Origin: Pseudomonadota bacterium
GTDB lineage: Bacteria; Pseudomonadota; Gammaproteobacteria; Burkholderiales; Burkholderiaceae_C
Reading direction: 5' to 3'
DNA: 64,000 nucleotides
Assembly (NCBI GenBank): GCA_018241225.1
Contig: JAFEEG010000004.1
Location: 1 to 64,000 of the forward strand
Shown: positions 30,351 to 41,809 of the stretch, piece after piece
Position numbering within the stretch: the stretch's first letter is position 1
Layout of the letters: every line of letters begins with the position of its first letter
Notes under the pieces: generated by a model
The model's input: only the letters and a program-made list of their open reading frames with translations
Database searches by the model: none
Told to the model about the DNA's origin: nothing
Translations under genes and position numbers: made by a program

Positions 30351-30387
30351 AAAAGCAAAAACCCGCCCTTGGGCGGGTTTTGCTTTT
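30351..30387. terminator. Bidirectional Rho-independent terminator
   Basis: A stem with arms around ACCCGCCC and GGGCGGGT, loop TTG, extended by complementary AAAAGCAAAA and TTTTGCTTTT tracts with one bulged A. It lies between the convergent LEA-like gene (+) and mscS (-) and gives a U-run in both directions. Confidence 0.85.
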
Positions 30388-30394
30388 TGGGCTG

Positions 30395-31231
30395 TCAGGC
30401 CTTGGCGGGCACCGGTGGCACCGTGGTGCGGTAGCCGATGGGCGTCTCCGGCGTGGGAAAGCCTGCCGCGCCGAACACCTTGACCACCGCGCGGTGCGTG
30501 TCGAAATACACCTGCCAGTAGTTGTCGGTATGGGTAAAGGGGCGCACCGCGAGCATGGGGCCTTCCGGCGTGAACTCCAGGATCTCGACAACCGGCGGCT
30601 GTTCCTTCGAGACGTTGGGAATGTTCACCAGTTCGGCCTTGAGCAGTTCGATGGCCTTGTTCACGTCCACCCCGTTGGCCACCTTGGCGATGGTGTCGAC
30701 CCGGCGAACGGCGGGCGTGCTGAAGTTCTGGATGTTGTCGCCCAGCACCTTGTTGTTGCCCACCAGGACGACCGAGTTGTCGCCGGTGACCAGCACGGTG
30801 CCGAACAGGCCCAGTTCCTTGACCGTGCCGGTGACGCCGCCCACGCTGACGAAATCACCCACGCGATAGGGCCGCATCACCTGCAGGAAGACGCCGGCCG
30901 CGAAGTGCGTGAGCAGGCCGCCCCAGGCCGTGCCGATCGCCAGGCCGGCGCCGGCCAGGAGGGCGGCGAACGACGTGGTGCGCACGCCGAACATGTCCAG
31001 CAGTGCCAGGATCAGCACGATGTTGAGGATCACGCCCAGGATCGACACCAGGTAGTTGCTCAGCGTCGCGTCCATGCGCTTGCCGCGCTCCAGGGCCGTG
31101 CTCACCAGCTTCTGCGACAAGCTGATCAGCCAGCGGCCGATGACCCATGCAACCAAGGCACCTATCACCTTGAGCCCGAAGCTCGCACCCTGGGTGGTGA
31201 TGAAGGTCCAAATCGCTTCCGTGTTCAGCAT
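30395..31231 (-). CDS. mscS: Small-conductance mechanosensitive channel (MscS family)
   Basis: 278 residues from the ATG at 31231 with AAGGGGAA upstream. Three N-terminal helices, the third being the pore-lining helix rich in Ala/Gly (FAALLAGAGLAIGTAWGGLL), lead into the beta domain (YRVGDFVSVGGVTGTVKELG; VLVGNNKVLGDNIQN) and the alpha/beta vestibule. MscS opens on hypo-osmotic shock to release solutes. The adjacent LEA-like osmotic/desiccation-type protein makes a stress theme plausible but unproven. Confidence 0.93.
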   Translation of the reverse strand: MLNTEAIWTFITTQGASFGLKVIGALVAWVIGRWLISLSQKLVSTALERGKRMDATLSNYLVSILGVILNIVLILALLDMFGVRTTSFAALLAGAGLAIGTAWGGLLTHFAAGVFLQVMRPYRVGDFVSVGGVTGTVKELGLFGTVLVTGDNSVVLVGNNKVLGDNIQNFSTPAVRRVDTIAKVANGVDVNKAIELLKAELVNIPNVSKEQPPVVEILEFTPEGPMLAVRPFTHTDNYWQVYFDTHRAVVKVFGAAGFPTPETPIGYRTTVPPVPAKA

Positions 31232-31443
31232 CTTCTTGTTCCCCTTGTTGCGCCGTGGCCGCTTGCGGGCGTCGGCTATCGTTGAGAGACGAGCAGTCCT
31301 GGCAATCGCATGCAACCTCCCGGACTCGCTTGCGAGCCTCGTGCCAGGTCCGCTCAGCACAGGGCTGCGGGTGCCACGAGGCAGCGGTATTATGCAGACG
31401 CGCCTTGTTGCGCCAATCTTTTTTTCTAACTGTCATACCCCTG

Positions 31444-31466
31444 AAGGCCCGCTTGTATCGGGCCTT
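31444..31466. other. Perfect hairpin upstream of the spermidine-synthase-like gene
   Basis: AAGGCCCG-CTTGTAT-CGGGCCTT forms an 8-bp perfect stem with a 7-nt loop, preceded by a T-rich run (TTTTTTTCTAA at about 31420). It lies 44 bp before the start codon in the 278-bp gap to mscS. It could be a leader hairpin or attenuator; there is no long T-run directly after it. Nothing else recognisable is in this gap. Confidence 0.4.
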
Positions 31467-31509
31467 TGGTGCTATTGAAAACGTAGCATTTGATGTCGTC
31501 TGCCCGCCC

Positions 31510-32252
31510 ATGAGCTCCTCCTTGCCCGAAGTCAATTTCTCCGACTGGGGAGACGTGCGCTACCTGCACCTGGGCACCGAGTGGGTGCAAGGCTCGATGA
31601 AGCTGGACGCGCCCTTCGAGATCGAGCTCGAGTACGTGCAGCGCATGATGGCCTGGCTGCTGTTCGTCGAACCCACCAGCGTGATGAATCGCCACGCCAT
31701 GCAGCTGGGCCTGGGGGCGGCGGCACTCACCAAGTTCTGCCGCAAGCAGCTGCGCATGCGCACCACCGCCATCGAACTCAACCCGCAGGTGGTGGCCGCC
31801 TGCCGTGGCTGGTTCAAGCTGCCGCAGGACGATGCCAAGCTGCAGGTCGTCATTGCCGACGCGGCACAGGAAATTCGCAAGGCCCAATGGCACGAGAGCG
31901 TGGACGCACTGCAGGTCGACCTGTACGACCACGAGGCTGCCGCGCCGGTTCTTGATACGGAAGACTTCTATCGCGACTGCCGCGCCTTGCTCACCGACAC
32001 CGGCTGCATGACGGTGAACCTGTTCGGCCGCTCGTCCAGCTACGAGCGCAGCCTCGAGAAGATCGTGGCGGCCTTCGGTGAAAAGGCCGTGTGGGCCTTC
32101 CGTCCGACGCGCGAAGGCAACACCGTGGTGCTGGCCCAGCGCGAGGTCAGCCGCCCGAGCCGCGCCACCCTTGCCGAGCGTGCGCAAACCATACAGACTC
32201 GCTGGGGCCTGCCTGCGCCCAAGTGGCTGCGGGTGTTCAAGGCCCACAGCTT

Positions 32253-32256
<4 letters not shown>
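31510..32256 (+). CDS. Spermidine synthase-like SAM/dcSAM-binding protein
   Basis: 248 residues from the ATG at 31510. A Rossmann core of the spermine/spermidine synthase type is visible: MQLGLGAAALTKFC (glycine-rich motif), TTAIELNPQVVAACRGWF (acidic ligand), VIADAAQEI and DALQVDLYDHEAAAPV. The residue pattern differs from true SpeE (no clear putrescine-binding D-S/D-x-D-P set: here LYDHEAAAP), so it may methylate or bind another substrate. Its stop overlaps the start of the GspE/PilB-like gene (ATGA). Confidence 0.78.
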
Positions 32257-34052
<1,796 letters not shown>

Positions 34053-34202
34053 GCCCTTGCGCACCCCTCGCATGCGGTTGTGACGCAGGGATTACCCTAG
34101 CCGCGCGCTAGGTGGAATCCACATCGAGAGCGCCCTTGGCGGCCATGAGAATACCGCTCGGTCGGATGCTTTCATTCGACTTCCAAATCGAGGAGAGTGT
34201 TC

Positions 34203-34691
34203 GTGAAAATCAAAAGTCAGAAGGACTTTTTCGCGGGCCTCATGTTCACTGTGGTGGGTGTTGCCTTCGCATGGGGCGCAACGACCTACAACGTGGGCAG
34301 TGGGGCGCGCATGGGGCCGGGCTACTTCCCGCTCATGCTGGGGGTCGTGATGTCGGCCATCGGCCTGGTCATCATGTTCACCGGGCTGACGGTCGAGACC
34401 GCCACCGGCGATCCGATCGGCAAGTGGGCCTGGCGGCAGGTCGTCTTCATTCTCGGCGCCAACCTGGCCTTCGGCGTGCTGCTGGGCGGGCTGCCCAGCT
34501 TCGGCATTCCGGCCATGGGCCTGATCATCGCCATCTATGCGCTGGTGGTCATCGCGGCGCAGGCGGGCAGCAAGCATGCGCTGCCGTCCGTGCTGGCGCT
34601 GGCCACCGTGCTGGCCATCGGCAGCTACGTCGCTTTCATCTGGGCGCTGAAACTGCAGATCCAGGTCTGGCCCACCTTCATTACCGGTTGA
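34203..34691 (+). CDS. tctB: Tripartite tricarboxylate transporter small membrane subunit TctB
   Basis: 162 residues from GTG 34203, which follows GAGGAG by 7 bp. Four membrane helices, with the family segment TYNVGSGARMGPGYFPLMLGV (about 26-45). TctB is the small permease subunit paired with TctA. The stop is 10 bp before tctA. The 150-bp gap upstream shows only the ribosome-binding site and no clear promoter. Confidence 0.92.
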   Translation: MKIKSQKDFFAGLMFTVVGVAFAWGATTYNVGSGARMGPGYFPLMLGVVMSAIGLVIMFTGLTVETATGDPIGKWAWRQVVFILGANLAFGVLLGGLPSFGIPAMGLIIAIYALVVIAAQAGSKHALPSVLALATVLAIGSYVAFIWALKLQIQVWPTFITG

Positions 34692-34701
34692 GGCCGAGCA
34701 C

Positions 34702-36213
34702 ATGGAACTGATTCACAACCTGTCGGTGGGTTTTGGCGTTGCCTTTACCTTCACCAACCTGCTGTACTGCCTGATCGGCTGTATCTTGGGCACGCTCATC
34801 GGCGTGCTGCCCGGCATCGGCCCGGTGGCCACCATCGCAATGCTGCTGCCGGCCACCTACGCACTGCCGCCGGTGTCCGCGCTCATCATGCTGGCCGGCA
34901 TCTACTACGGCGCCCAGTACGGCGGCTCCACCACGGCCATTCTGGTCAACCTGCCGGGCGAGTCATCGTCGGTGGTCACAGTGATCGACGGCTACCAGAT
35001 GGCGCGCAAGGGGCGAGCCGGTCCGGCGCTTGCCGCTGCTGGCCTGGGTTCGTTCTTCGCTGGCTGCGTCGGCACGCTGATCCTGGCTGCCTTCGCACCG
35101 CCGCTGACCGAGCTGGCCTTCAAGTTCGGTCCTGCCGAATACTTCTCGCTGATGATCCTGGGCCTGATCGGCGCCGTGGTGCTGGCATCGGGTTCGCTGC
35201 TCAAGGCCGTGGCCATGATCGTGCTGGGCCTGCTGCTGGGCCTGGTGGGCACCGACGTGAACTCCGGCGTGGCGCGCTTCTCGTTCGACATTCCCGAACT
35301 GACCGACGGCATCGGCTTCGTGGCCATCGCCATGGGCGTGTTCGGCTACGGTGAAATCATCTCGAACCTGTCGCAGCCCGAGGAAGATCGCGAAGTGTTC
35401 ACTGCCAAGGTGTCGGGCCTGTTCCCCACCAAGGAAGACTTCAAGAACATGCTGCCTGCCGTGATTCGCGGCACGGCGCTGGGTTCGTCCCTGGGCATCC
35501 TGCCCGGTGGCGGCGCGCTGCTGGCGGCCTTCGCGGCCTACACGATCGAGAAGAAGACCAAGCTGCGGCCCGGTGAAGTGCCGTTCGGCCGAGGCAACAT
35601 CCGCGGCGTGGCGGCTCCCGAGTCGGCCAACAACGCCGGCGCGCAGACCTCCTTCATCCCGCTGCTCACGCTGGGCATTCCGCCCAACGCCGTGATGGCG
35701 CTGATGGTGGGTGCCATGACCATCCACAACATCCAGCCGGGCCCCCAGGTGATGACCAGCAACCCCGAGCTGTTCTGGGGCCTGATCGCCTCGATGTGGA
35801 TCGGCAACGCGATGCTCGTGATCCTGAACCTGCCGCTGATCGGCATGTGGATCAAGCTGCTGTCGGTGCCTTACCGCTTCCTGTTCCCCTCGATCGTGCT
35901 GTTCTGCGCCATCGGTGTGTACTCGACGAACAACAACACCTTCGACATCTGGATGGTGGGCGCCTTCGGCTTCATCGGCTACCTCTTCTACAAGCTGGGT
36001 TGCGAACCTGCCCCCTTGCTGCTGGGCTTCATCCTGGGCCCAATGATGGAAGAGAACCTGCGCCGTGCGCTGCTGCTCTCGCGTGGCGACTGGAGCGTGT
36101 TCGTCACCCGCCCGATCTCCACGGGCCTGCTCGCGGCCGCCGTGCTGCTGCTGGTGATCGTGCTGCTGCCGGCGGTGAAGTCCAAGCGGGAAGAGGCTTT
36201 TGTCGAAGAGTGA
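34702..36213 (+). CDS. tctA: Tripartite tricarboxylate transporter large membrane subunit TctA
   Basis: 503 residues, about 12 helices. TctA signatures: GTLIGVLPGIGPVATIAMLLP (about 32-52), YYGAQYGGSTTAILVNLPGE, and the second-half repeat GILPGGGALLAAFAAYTIEK. It works as the main channel of a secondary transporter with TctB and a periplasmic TctC/Bug protein for carboxylates or related anions. A strong terminator follows. The matching tctC (37300) is on the same strand beyond the lysR gene. Confidence 0.95.
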   Translation: MELIHNLSVGFGVAFTFTNLLYCLIGCILGTLIGVLPGIGPVATIAMLLPATYALPPVSALIMLAGIYYGAQYGGSTTAILVNLPGESSSVVTVIDGYQMARKGRAGPALAAAGLGSFFAGCVGTLILAAFAPPLTELAFKFGPAEYFSLMILGLIGAVVLASGSLLKAVAMIVLGLLLGLVGTDVNSGVARFSFDIPELTDGIGFVAIAMGVFGYGEIISNLSQPEEDREVFTAKVSGLFPTKEDFKNMLPAVIRGTALGSSLGILPGGGALLAAFAAYTIEKKTKLRPGEVPFGRGNIRGVAAPESANNAGAQTSFIPLLTLGIPPNAVMALMVGAMTIHNIQPGPQVMTSNPELFWGLIASMWIGNAMLVILNLPLIGMWIKLLSVPYRFLFPSIVLFCAIGVYSTNNNTFDIWMVGAFGFIGYLFYKLGCEPAPLLLGFILGPMMEENLRRALLLSRGDWSVFVTRPISTGLLAAAVLLLVIVLLPAVKSKREEAFVEE

Positions 36214-36235
36214 TCGGCGAGCTGTCCTGCAAATG

Positions 36236-36266
36236 AAAAACGGCGCCCTCGGGCGCCGTTTTTTTT
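36236..36266. terminator. Rho-independent terminator after tctBA
   Basis: AACGGCGCCC-TC-GGGCGCCGTT stem flanked by an A-run and a run of eight T, between convergent tctA (+) and lysR (-). The flanking A and T tracts make it able to act in both directions. Confidence 0.9.
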
Positions 36267-36273
36267 CGTCCGT

Positions 36274-37206
36274 TCAGCTCGTCTTGCCTGCGCGCGGTGG
36301 CTTCAGGTATTGGCGCGCAATGTCGAGAAAGGCCATGGCCGCGGGGCTCAGCGGATGCTTGGCCAGGCGCAGCGCCATGACCGGATATTCGAGCGTGGGC
36401 CGGGTCACCGAGACCGCCCGCACGTTGGGCGGCATCAGCACTTCGACGTAACGCGGCAGCAGCGACACGCCTGCGCCGGCCTGGATCAGCCCGAAGGCGG
36501 TGGAGAGCATCGACACGTGGTGCAGCACCTGTGGCTCCAGGTTGGCGATGCCGCTCAGCTGGCGGCCCACCGAGCGCCAGATGTTGGCGTCGGGGTTCAC
36601 GTGGATGAAGGGCAGGGCCTCGAGCAGCCTGGCCTCGACGGCGCTGCGCGAGGCCAGGGGATGGTCGTCGCGCACGAACAGCGCCATGCGTTCGGTGAAC
36701 AGGGGCTCGGTGGCCAGTTCGGAGTGCGAGGGGCCGATGTCCGAGCCGAAGCCGAGGTCGGCTTCCTTGGAGACCACGCGCGAGATCATCTGCTCGGCCG
36801 TGCTGTCCAGCAGCGAGGTGGCCAGGCGCGGATGCGCCTTGGCAAATCGGCCCAGCAGGGGCGGCATCAGCGCGCCGGCCGTGAGGTGACCCACGGCCAC
36901 CACCACGCGCCCTTCGCGCAGCTGCGCCTGCGAGCGGCAGGCATTGACCGACTCGTCCACCAGCCGCAGCGCGCGCACGGCGGTGTCGACCATCATCTGG
37001 CCGGCATCGGTCAGTTGAAGGCGCCGCCCGCGCACCACCAGCGCCTGGCCCAGCTCGTCTTCCATGCGCTTGACCAGGTGGCTGATGGCCGGCTGGGTTA
37101 GCTGCAGGCTTTCGGCCGCCAGGGTGAAGCTGCCGGTTTCGGAAACGGCGGCCAGCGCGCGCAGCTGCTGCAGGGAGATCTCGTCCGTGGGGTTTCCTCG
37201 TGCCAT
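36274..37206 (-). CDS. LysR-family transcriptional regulator
   Basis: 310 residues from the ATG at 37206 (MARGNPTDEISLQQLRALAA). N-terminal winged HTH (about 10-70; ESLQLTQPAISHLVKRMEDE), then a LysR substrate domain with VVVAVGHLTAGALMPPLLGRF. It lies between the tctBA genes and the divergent tctC-ggt-eamA-SDR run, with a 93-bp divergent spacer rich in A/T, so it probably controls this transporter cluster in response to the transported acid. Confidence 0.92.
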   Translation of the reverse strand: MARGNPTDEISLQQLRALAAVSETGSFTLAAESLQLTQPAISHLVKRMEDELGQALVVRGRRLQLTDAGQMMVDTAVRALRLVDESVNACRSQAQLREGRVVVAVGHLTAGALMPPLLGRFAKAHPRLATSLLDSTAEQMISRVVSKEADLGFGSDIGPSHSELATEPLFTERMALFVRDDHPLASRSAVEARLLEALPFIHVNPDANIWRSVGRQLSGIANLEPQVLHHVSMLSTAFGLIQAGAGVSLLPRYVEVLMPPNVRAVSVTRPTLEYPVMALRLAKHPLSPAAMAFLDIARQYLKPPRAGKTS

Positions 37207-37299
37207 AAATAGAACTAATACCGGAATAACTTGGATTATCTGGCTTGATGGCAGAGTGCTGCTTAGCATCAAAGGTTTGTCAACCACGCTCCACACACC

Positions 37300-38271
37300 A
37301 TGCAACGCCACCAGTTTCTGAAGGCCCTTGCCGCGGCGGCGATGTGCCTTTGCGCATCCGGCGCAGCCCTGGCCCAGGTCTATCCGGCCAAGCCGATCCG
37401 CCTGATCGTTCCGTTCCCGGCGGGCGGTGCCACCGATCTGTTTGCCCGCACACTCAGCCAGAAGATGGGCGAGCGACTGGGCACGACCCTGGTGGTGGAC
37501 AACAAGCCGGGTGCCGGCGGCGCCATCGGCTCCGACCTGGCGGCCAAGGCTGTGCCCGACGGCTACACGCTTCTGCTGGGCACCACCAGCACGCACGCCA
37601 TCGGCCCGGTGATCAGCAAGGTGCCCTACGACACGGCGCGCGACTTCACCCCGATTGCGCATGTGGGCGATGCGCCCAGCATCATGCTGGTGCCCAACAG
37701 CTCGCCGGCCAAGACCGTGCGCGAGTGGGTCGACTACGCGAAGAAGAATCCCGGCAAGCTGAACTACGCGTCCAGCGGCAACGGCACCATCGTGCAGCTC
37801 ACGGCGGAGCTGTTCAAGGCACAGGCAGGCTTGTTCGTCACGCACATTCCGTACAAGGGCACGGCCCTGGCCATGCCCGACCTGATGAGCGGCAAGGTCG
37901 ACGTGCTGTTCGACTCCCTGCCTACCGGCATGCCTTTCGTGCGTGACGGCCGGCTGCGTGCGCTGGGCGTCACGTCGCTCAAGCGCAGCCCGCTGGCGCC
38001 TGATCTGCCCGCCGTGGCCGAGACGCTGCCCGGCTTCGAGTCCAACACCTGGTTCGGCCTGTACGGGCCCAAGGGCTTGCCCGCCGACATGGTGGCCCGC
38101 GTGAACAAGGCCGCCAACGAGGCGCTGGCCGATCCGCAACTGCGCGAGAAGCTCTCCAGCCTGGGCATCGAGCCTACCCAGAGCGCGCCCGAGCAATTGG
38201 CCAAGCTTGCGGCCGCAGACACTGCCAAGTGGAAGCAGATCATCATCGAGCGCAAGATCACCAACGAATGA
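37300..38271 (+). CDS. tctC: Bug/TctC-family periplasmic substrate-binding protein
   Basis: 323 residues. Signal peptide MQRHQFLKALAAAAMCLCAS, cleaved after ALAQ (about residue 25). Bug-family motifs: YPAKPIRLIVPFPAGGATDLFAR (about 27-49), VVDNKPGAGGAIGSD, AKAVPDGYTLLLGTTSTHA. Binds a carboxylated solute and delivers it to TctAB. The cognate tctBA is upstream on the same strand, split from it by lysR. The next gene, ggt, hints at a gamma-glutamyl compound. Confidence 0.93.
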   Translation: MQRHQFLKALAAAAMCLCASGAALAQVYPAKPIRLIVPFPAGGATDLFARTLSQKMGERLGTTLVVDNKPGAGGAIGSDLAAKAVPDGYTLLLGTTSTHAIGPVISKVPYDTARDFTPIAHVGDAPSIMLVPNSSPAKTVREWVDYAKKNPGKLNYASSGNGTIVQLTAELFKAQAGLFVTHIPYKGTALAMPDLMSGKVDVLFDSLPTGMPFVRDGRLRALGVTSLKRSPLAPDLPAVAETLPGFESNTWFGLYGPKGLPADMVARVNKAANEALADPQLREKLSSLGIEPTQSAPEQLAKLAAADTAKWKQIIIERKITNE

Positions 38272-38322
38272 CCGAGCCGCGCTCGCGGCGAGCGCGCAAA
38301 CTGAGACGACTGGACCCTTGAA

Positions 38323-39936
<1,614 letters not shown>

Positions 39937-39943
39937 CCACCTG

Positions 39944-40903
39944 ATGCCGGAACAAGCCGCCCGACCCACCACCGCCGCGCCAGTTGCGCCGCCATCTGGC
40001 GGCGCACATCCGCAGCAGCAAGGGCTGGGCACGGGACTTGTTCTGGCCACGCTGGGGGCCATTGCCTTCAGCGGCAAGGCCATCATCGTCAAGCTGGCCT
40101 ACCGCTACCACGTCGATGCGGTGACGCTGATCATGCTGCGCATGCTGTTTGCGCTGCCGTTGTTCGCGGTCATGGCCTGGTGGGCCGGGCGGGGCAAGCC
40201 ACCGCTGACCCGGCGCGACTGGATGGGCGTGCTGGGGCTGGGCCTGTCGGGCTACTACCTGGCGAGCTTTCTCGACTTTGCCGGGCTGGCCTACATCACG
40301 GCCAGCCTGGAGCGGCTCATCCTCTACCTCAACCCGACGCTGGTGCTGTTCTTCGGCTGGGTGGCCTACCGCCGCCGCATCACGCGTGGCCAATTGATGG
40401 GCATGGCCATCAGCTATCTCGGCGTGCTGCTGGTCTTTGGCCACGAGGCGGCCGTCGGCGCAAGCTGGGAGGCTGCCTGGGGTGCGCTCCTGGTGTTCCT
40501 CAGCGCGGTGAGCTATGCCGTCTACCTCGTGGCCAGCGGCGAATTCGTCAAGCGGCTGGGGTCTCTGCGCCTGGTGGGCCTGGCCACCAGCGTGGCCTGC
40601 CTGCTGTGCATTGCACAGTTCCTGCTGTTGCGGCCGTTGGACGTGGCGTTCAATGTGGCGCCGCAGGTGATCTGGCTGTCGGTGCTCAACGCCACCCTGT
40701 GCACCGCGGTGCCGGTGCTGATGGTGATGATGGCCATCGAGCGCATCGGCCCTGCCATGGCGGCGCAAACCGGCATGGTCGGACCCATGTCCACCATTCT
40801 CATGGGCGTGGTCATTCTGGGCGAGCCGTTCACTGCCTGGATCGCTGCGGGTACGCTCCTGGTTATCGCCGGAATATTCGTCTTCACGCGCGCAGGCCGC
40901 TGA
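39944..40903 (+). CDS. EamA/DMT-family transporter
   Basis: 319 residues with ten membrane helices in two EamA repeats (about 30-155 and 165-315), after a polar, proline-rich N-terminus. Typical wording: LGAIAFSGKAIIVKLAYRY, ITASLERLILYLNPTLVLFFG, GPAMAAQTGMVGPMSTILMGVVILGEP. The DMT superfamily exports amino acids and metabolites. It is 7 bp after ggt, so it may export a product of that pathway. Confidence 0.9.
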   Translation: MPEQAARPTTAAPVAPPSGGAHPQQQGLGTGLVLATLGAIAFSGKAIIVKLAYRYHVDAVTLIMLRMLFALPLFAVMAWWAGRGKPPLTRRDWMGVLGLGLSGYYLASFLDFAGLAYITASLERLILYLNPTLVLFFGWVAYRRRITRGQLMGMAISYLGVLLVFGHEAAVGASWEAAWGALLVFLSAVSYAVYLVASGEFVKRLGSLRLVGLATSVACLLCIAQFLLLRPLDVAFNVAPQVIWLSVLNATLCTAVPVLMVMMAIERIGPAMAAQTGMVGPMSTILMGVVILGEPFTAWIAAGTLLVIAGIFVFTRAGR

Positions 40904-40952
40904 AGCACGGTTGCGGCGCTGTCAACATTCGCTTTTCTTCGGAGCTTTCCAC

Positions 40953-41741
40953 ATGGATCTGGGTATTGCAGGCCGCACCGCACTGGTGTGCGGTGCGAGC
41001 AAGGGTTTGGGCTTTGGCTGCGCGCTGGCGCTGGTGCAGGAGGGCGTGAACGTCCTGATCGTCGCCCGCGGGCAGGAGGCCCTGGACAGCGCGGCGGCCC
41101 AGCTGCGCGCCTCGGCCACCGGCGGCGCCACGGTGCGCGCACTGGCCACCGACATCACGACCGAGGCCGGCCGTGCGCAGGTGTTCGCGCTGCAGCGCGA
41201 CTTCGACATCGTGGTCACCAACGCCGGTGGCCCGCCGCCGGGTGATTTCCGCGACTGGGACCGCGAGGCCTGGATCAAGGCCGTGGACGCCAACATGCTC
41301 ACGCCCATCGAGCTGATCAAGGCCACCGTGGACGGCATGGCACAGCGCGGCTTCGGGCGCATCGTCAACATCACCTCCAGCTCGGTGAAGTCGCCCATCA
41401 ACATCCTGGGCCTGTCCAACGGCGCGCGCAGCGGCCTGACCGGTTTCGTGGCCGGCGTGGCGCGCAGCGCCGTGGCCGCCAAGGGCGTGACCATCAACAA
41501 CCTGCTGCCGGGTTCCTTTGCCACCGACCGCCTGAAGACCACGGTCAAGAGCGGTGCGCAAAAGAGCGGCGAAGACTTCGATGCCGCCTGGGAGGCGCGC
41601 CAGAAGACCATTCCGGCCAAGCGCTTCGGCACGCCCGAAGAATTCGGCGCCATCTGCGCCTTCCTGTGCAGCATGCAAGCGGGCTACATGACGGGGCAGA
41701 ACGTGCTGGCCGACGGCGGGGCGTACCCCGGCACGTACTGA
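40953..41741 (+). CDS. SDR-family protein with altered catalytic residues
   Basis: 262 residues from the ATG at 40953. NAD-binding motif ALVCGASKGLGFGCALAL (a slightly varied TGxxxGxG), NAG motif VVTNAGGPPPG, and serine loop VNITSSSV. The place of the catalytic YxxxK is taken by N-x-x-R (LSNGARSGL, about 161-169). Such atypical SDRs form a known subgroup with an imperfect catalytic tetrad and unclear activity. It is the last gene of the run from tctC and is followed by a strong terminator. Confidence 0.88.
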   Translation: MDLGIAGRTALVCGASKGLGFGCALALVQEGVNVLIVARGQEALDSAAAQLRASATGGATVRALATDITTEAGRAQVFALQRDFDIVVTNAGGPPPGDFRDWDREAWIKAVDANMLTPIELIKATVDGMAQRGFGRIVNITSSSVKSPINILGLSNGARSGLTGFVAGVARSAVAAKGVTINNLLPGSFATDRLKTTVKSGAQKSGEDFDAAWEARQKTIPAKRFGTPEEFGAICAFLCSMQAGYMTGQNVLADGGAYPGTY

Positions 41742-41759
41742 TTCGTTGCTTCCTTCAAG

Positions 41760-41798
41760 AAAGAAAAAGGGCCGGTCTTGAACCGGCCCTTTTTCTTT
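41760..41798. terminator. Strong Rho-independent terminator
   Basis: A perfect stem of about 17 bp centred on GGGCCGGT-CTTGA-ACCGGCCC with flanking AAGAAAAA and TTTTTCTT. Placed between convergent SDR (+) and esterase (-) genes, and able to work for both. Confidence 0.92.
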
Positions 41799-41809
41799 GC
41801 GGCAGTCCG

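Noticed and set aside
31444..31466. Hairpin as terminator of mscS
   Set aside because: mscS is on the minus strand and ends at 30395, far from this site, and there is no T-run after the stem on the plus strand.
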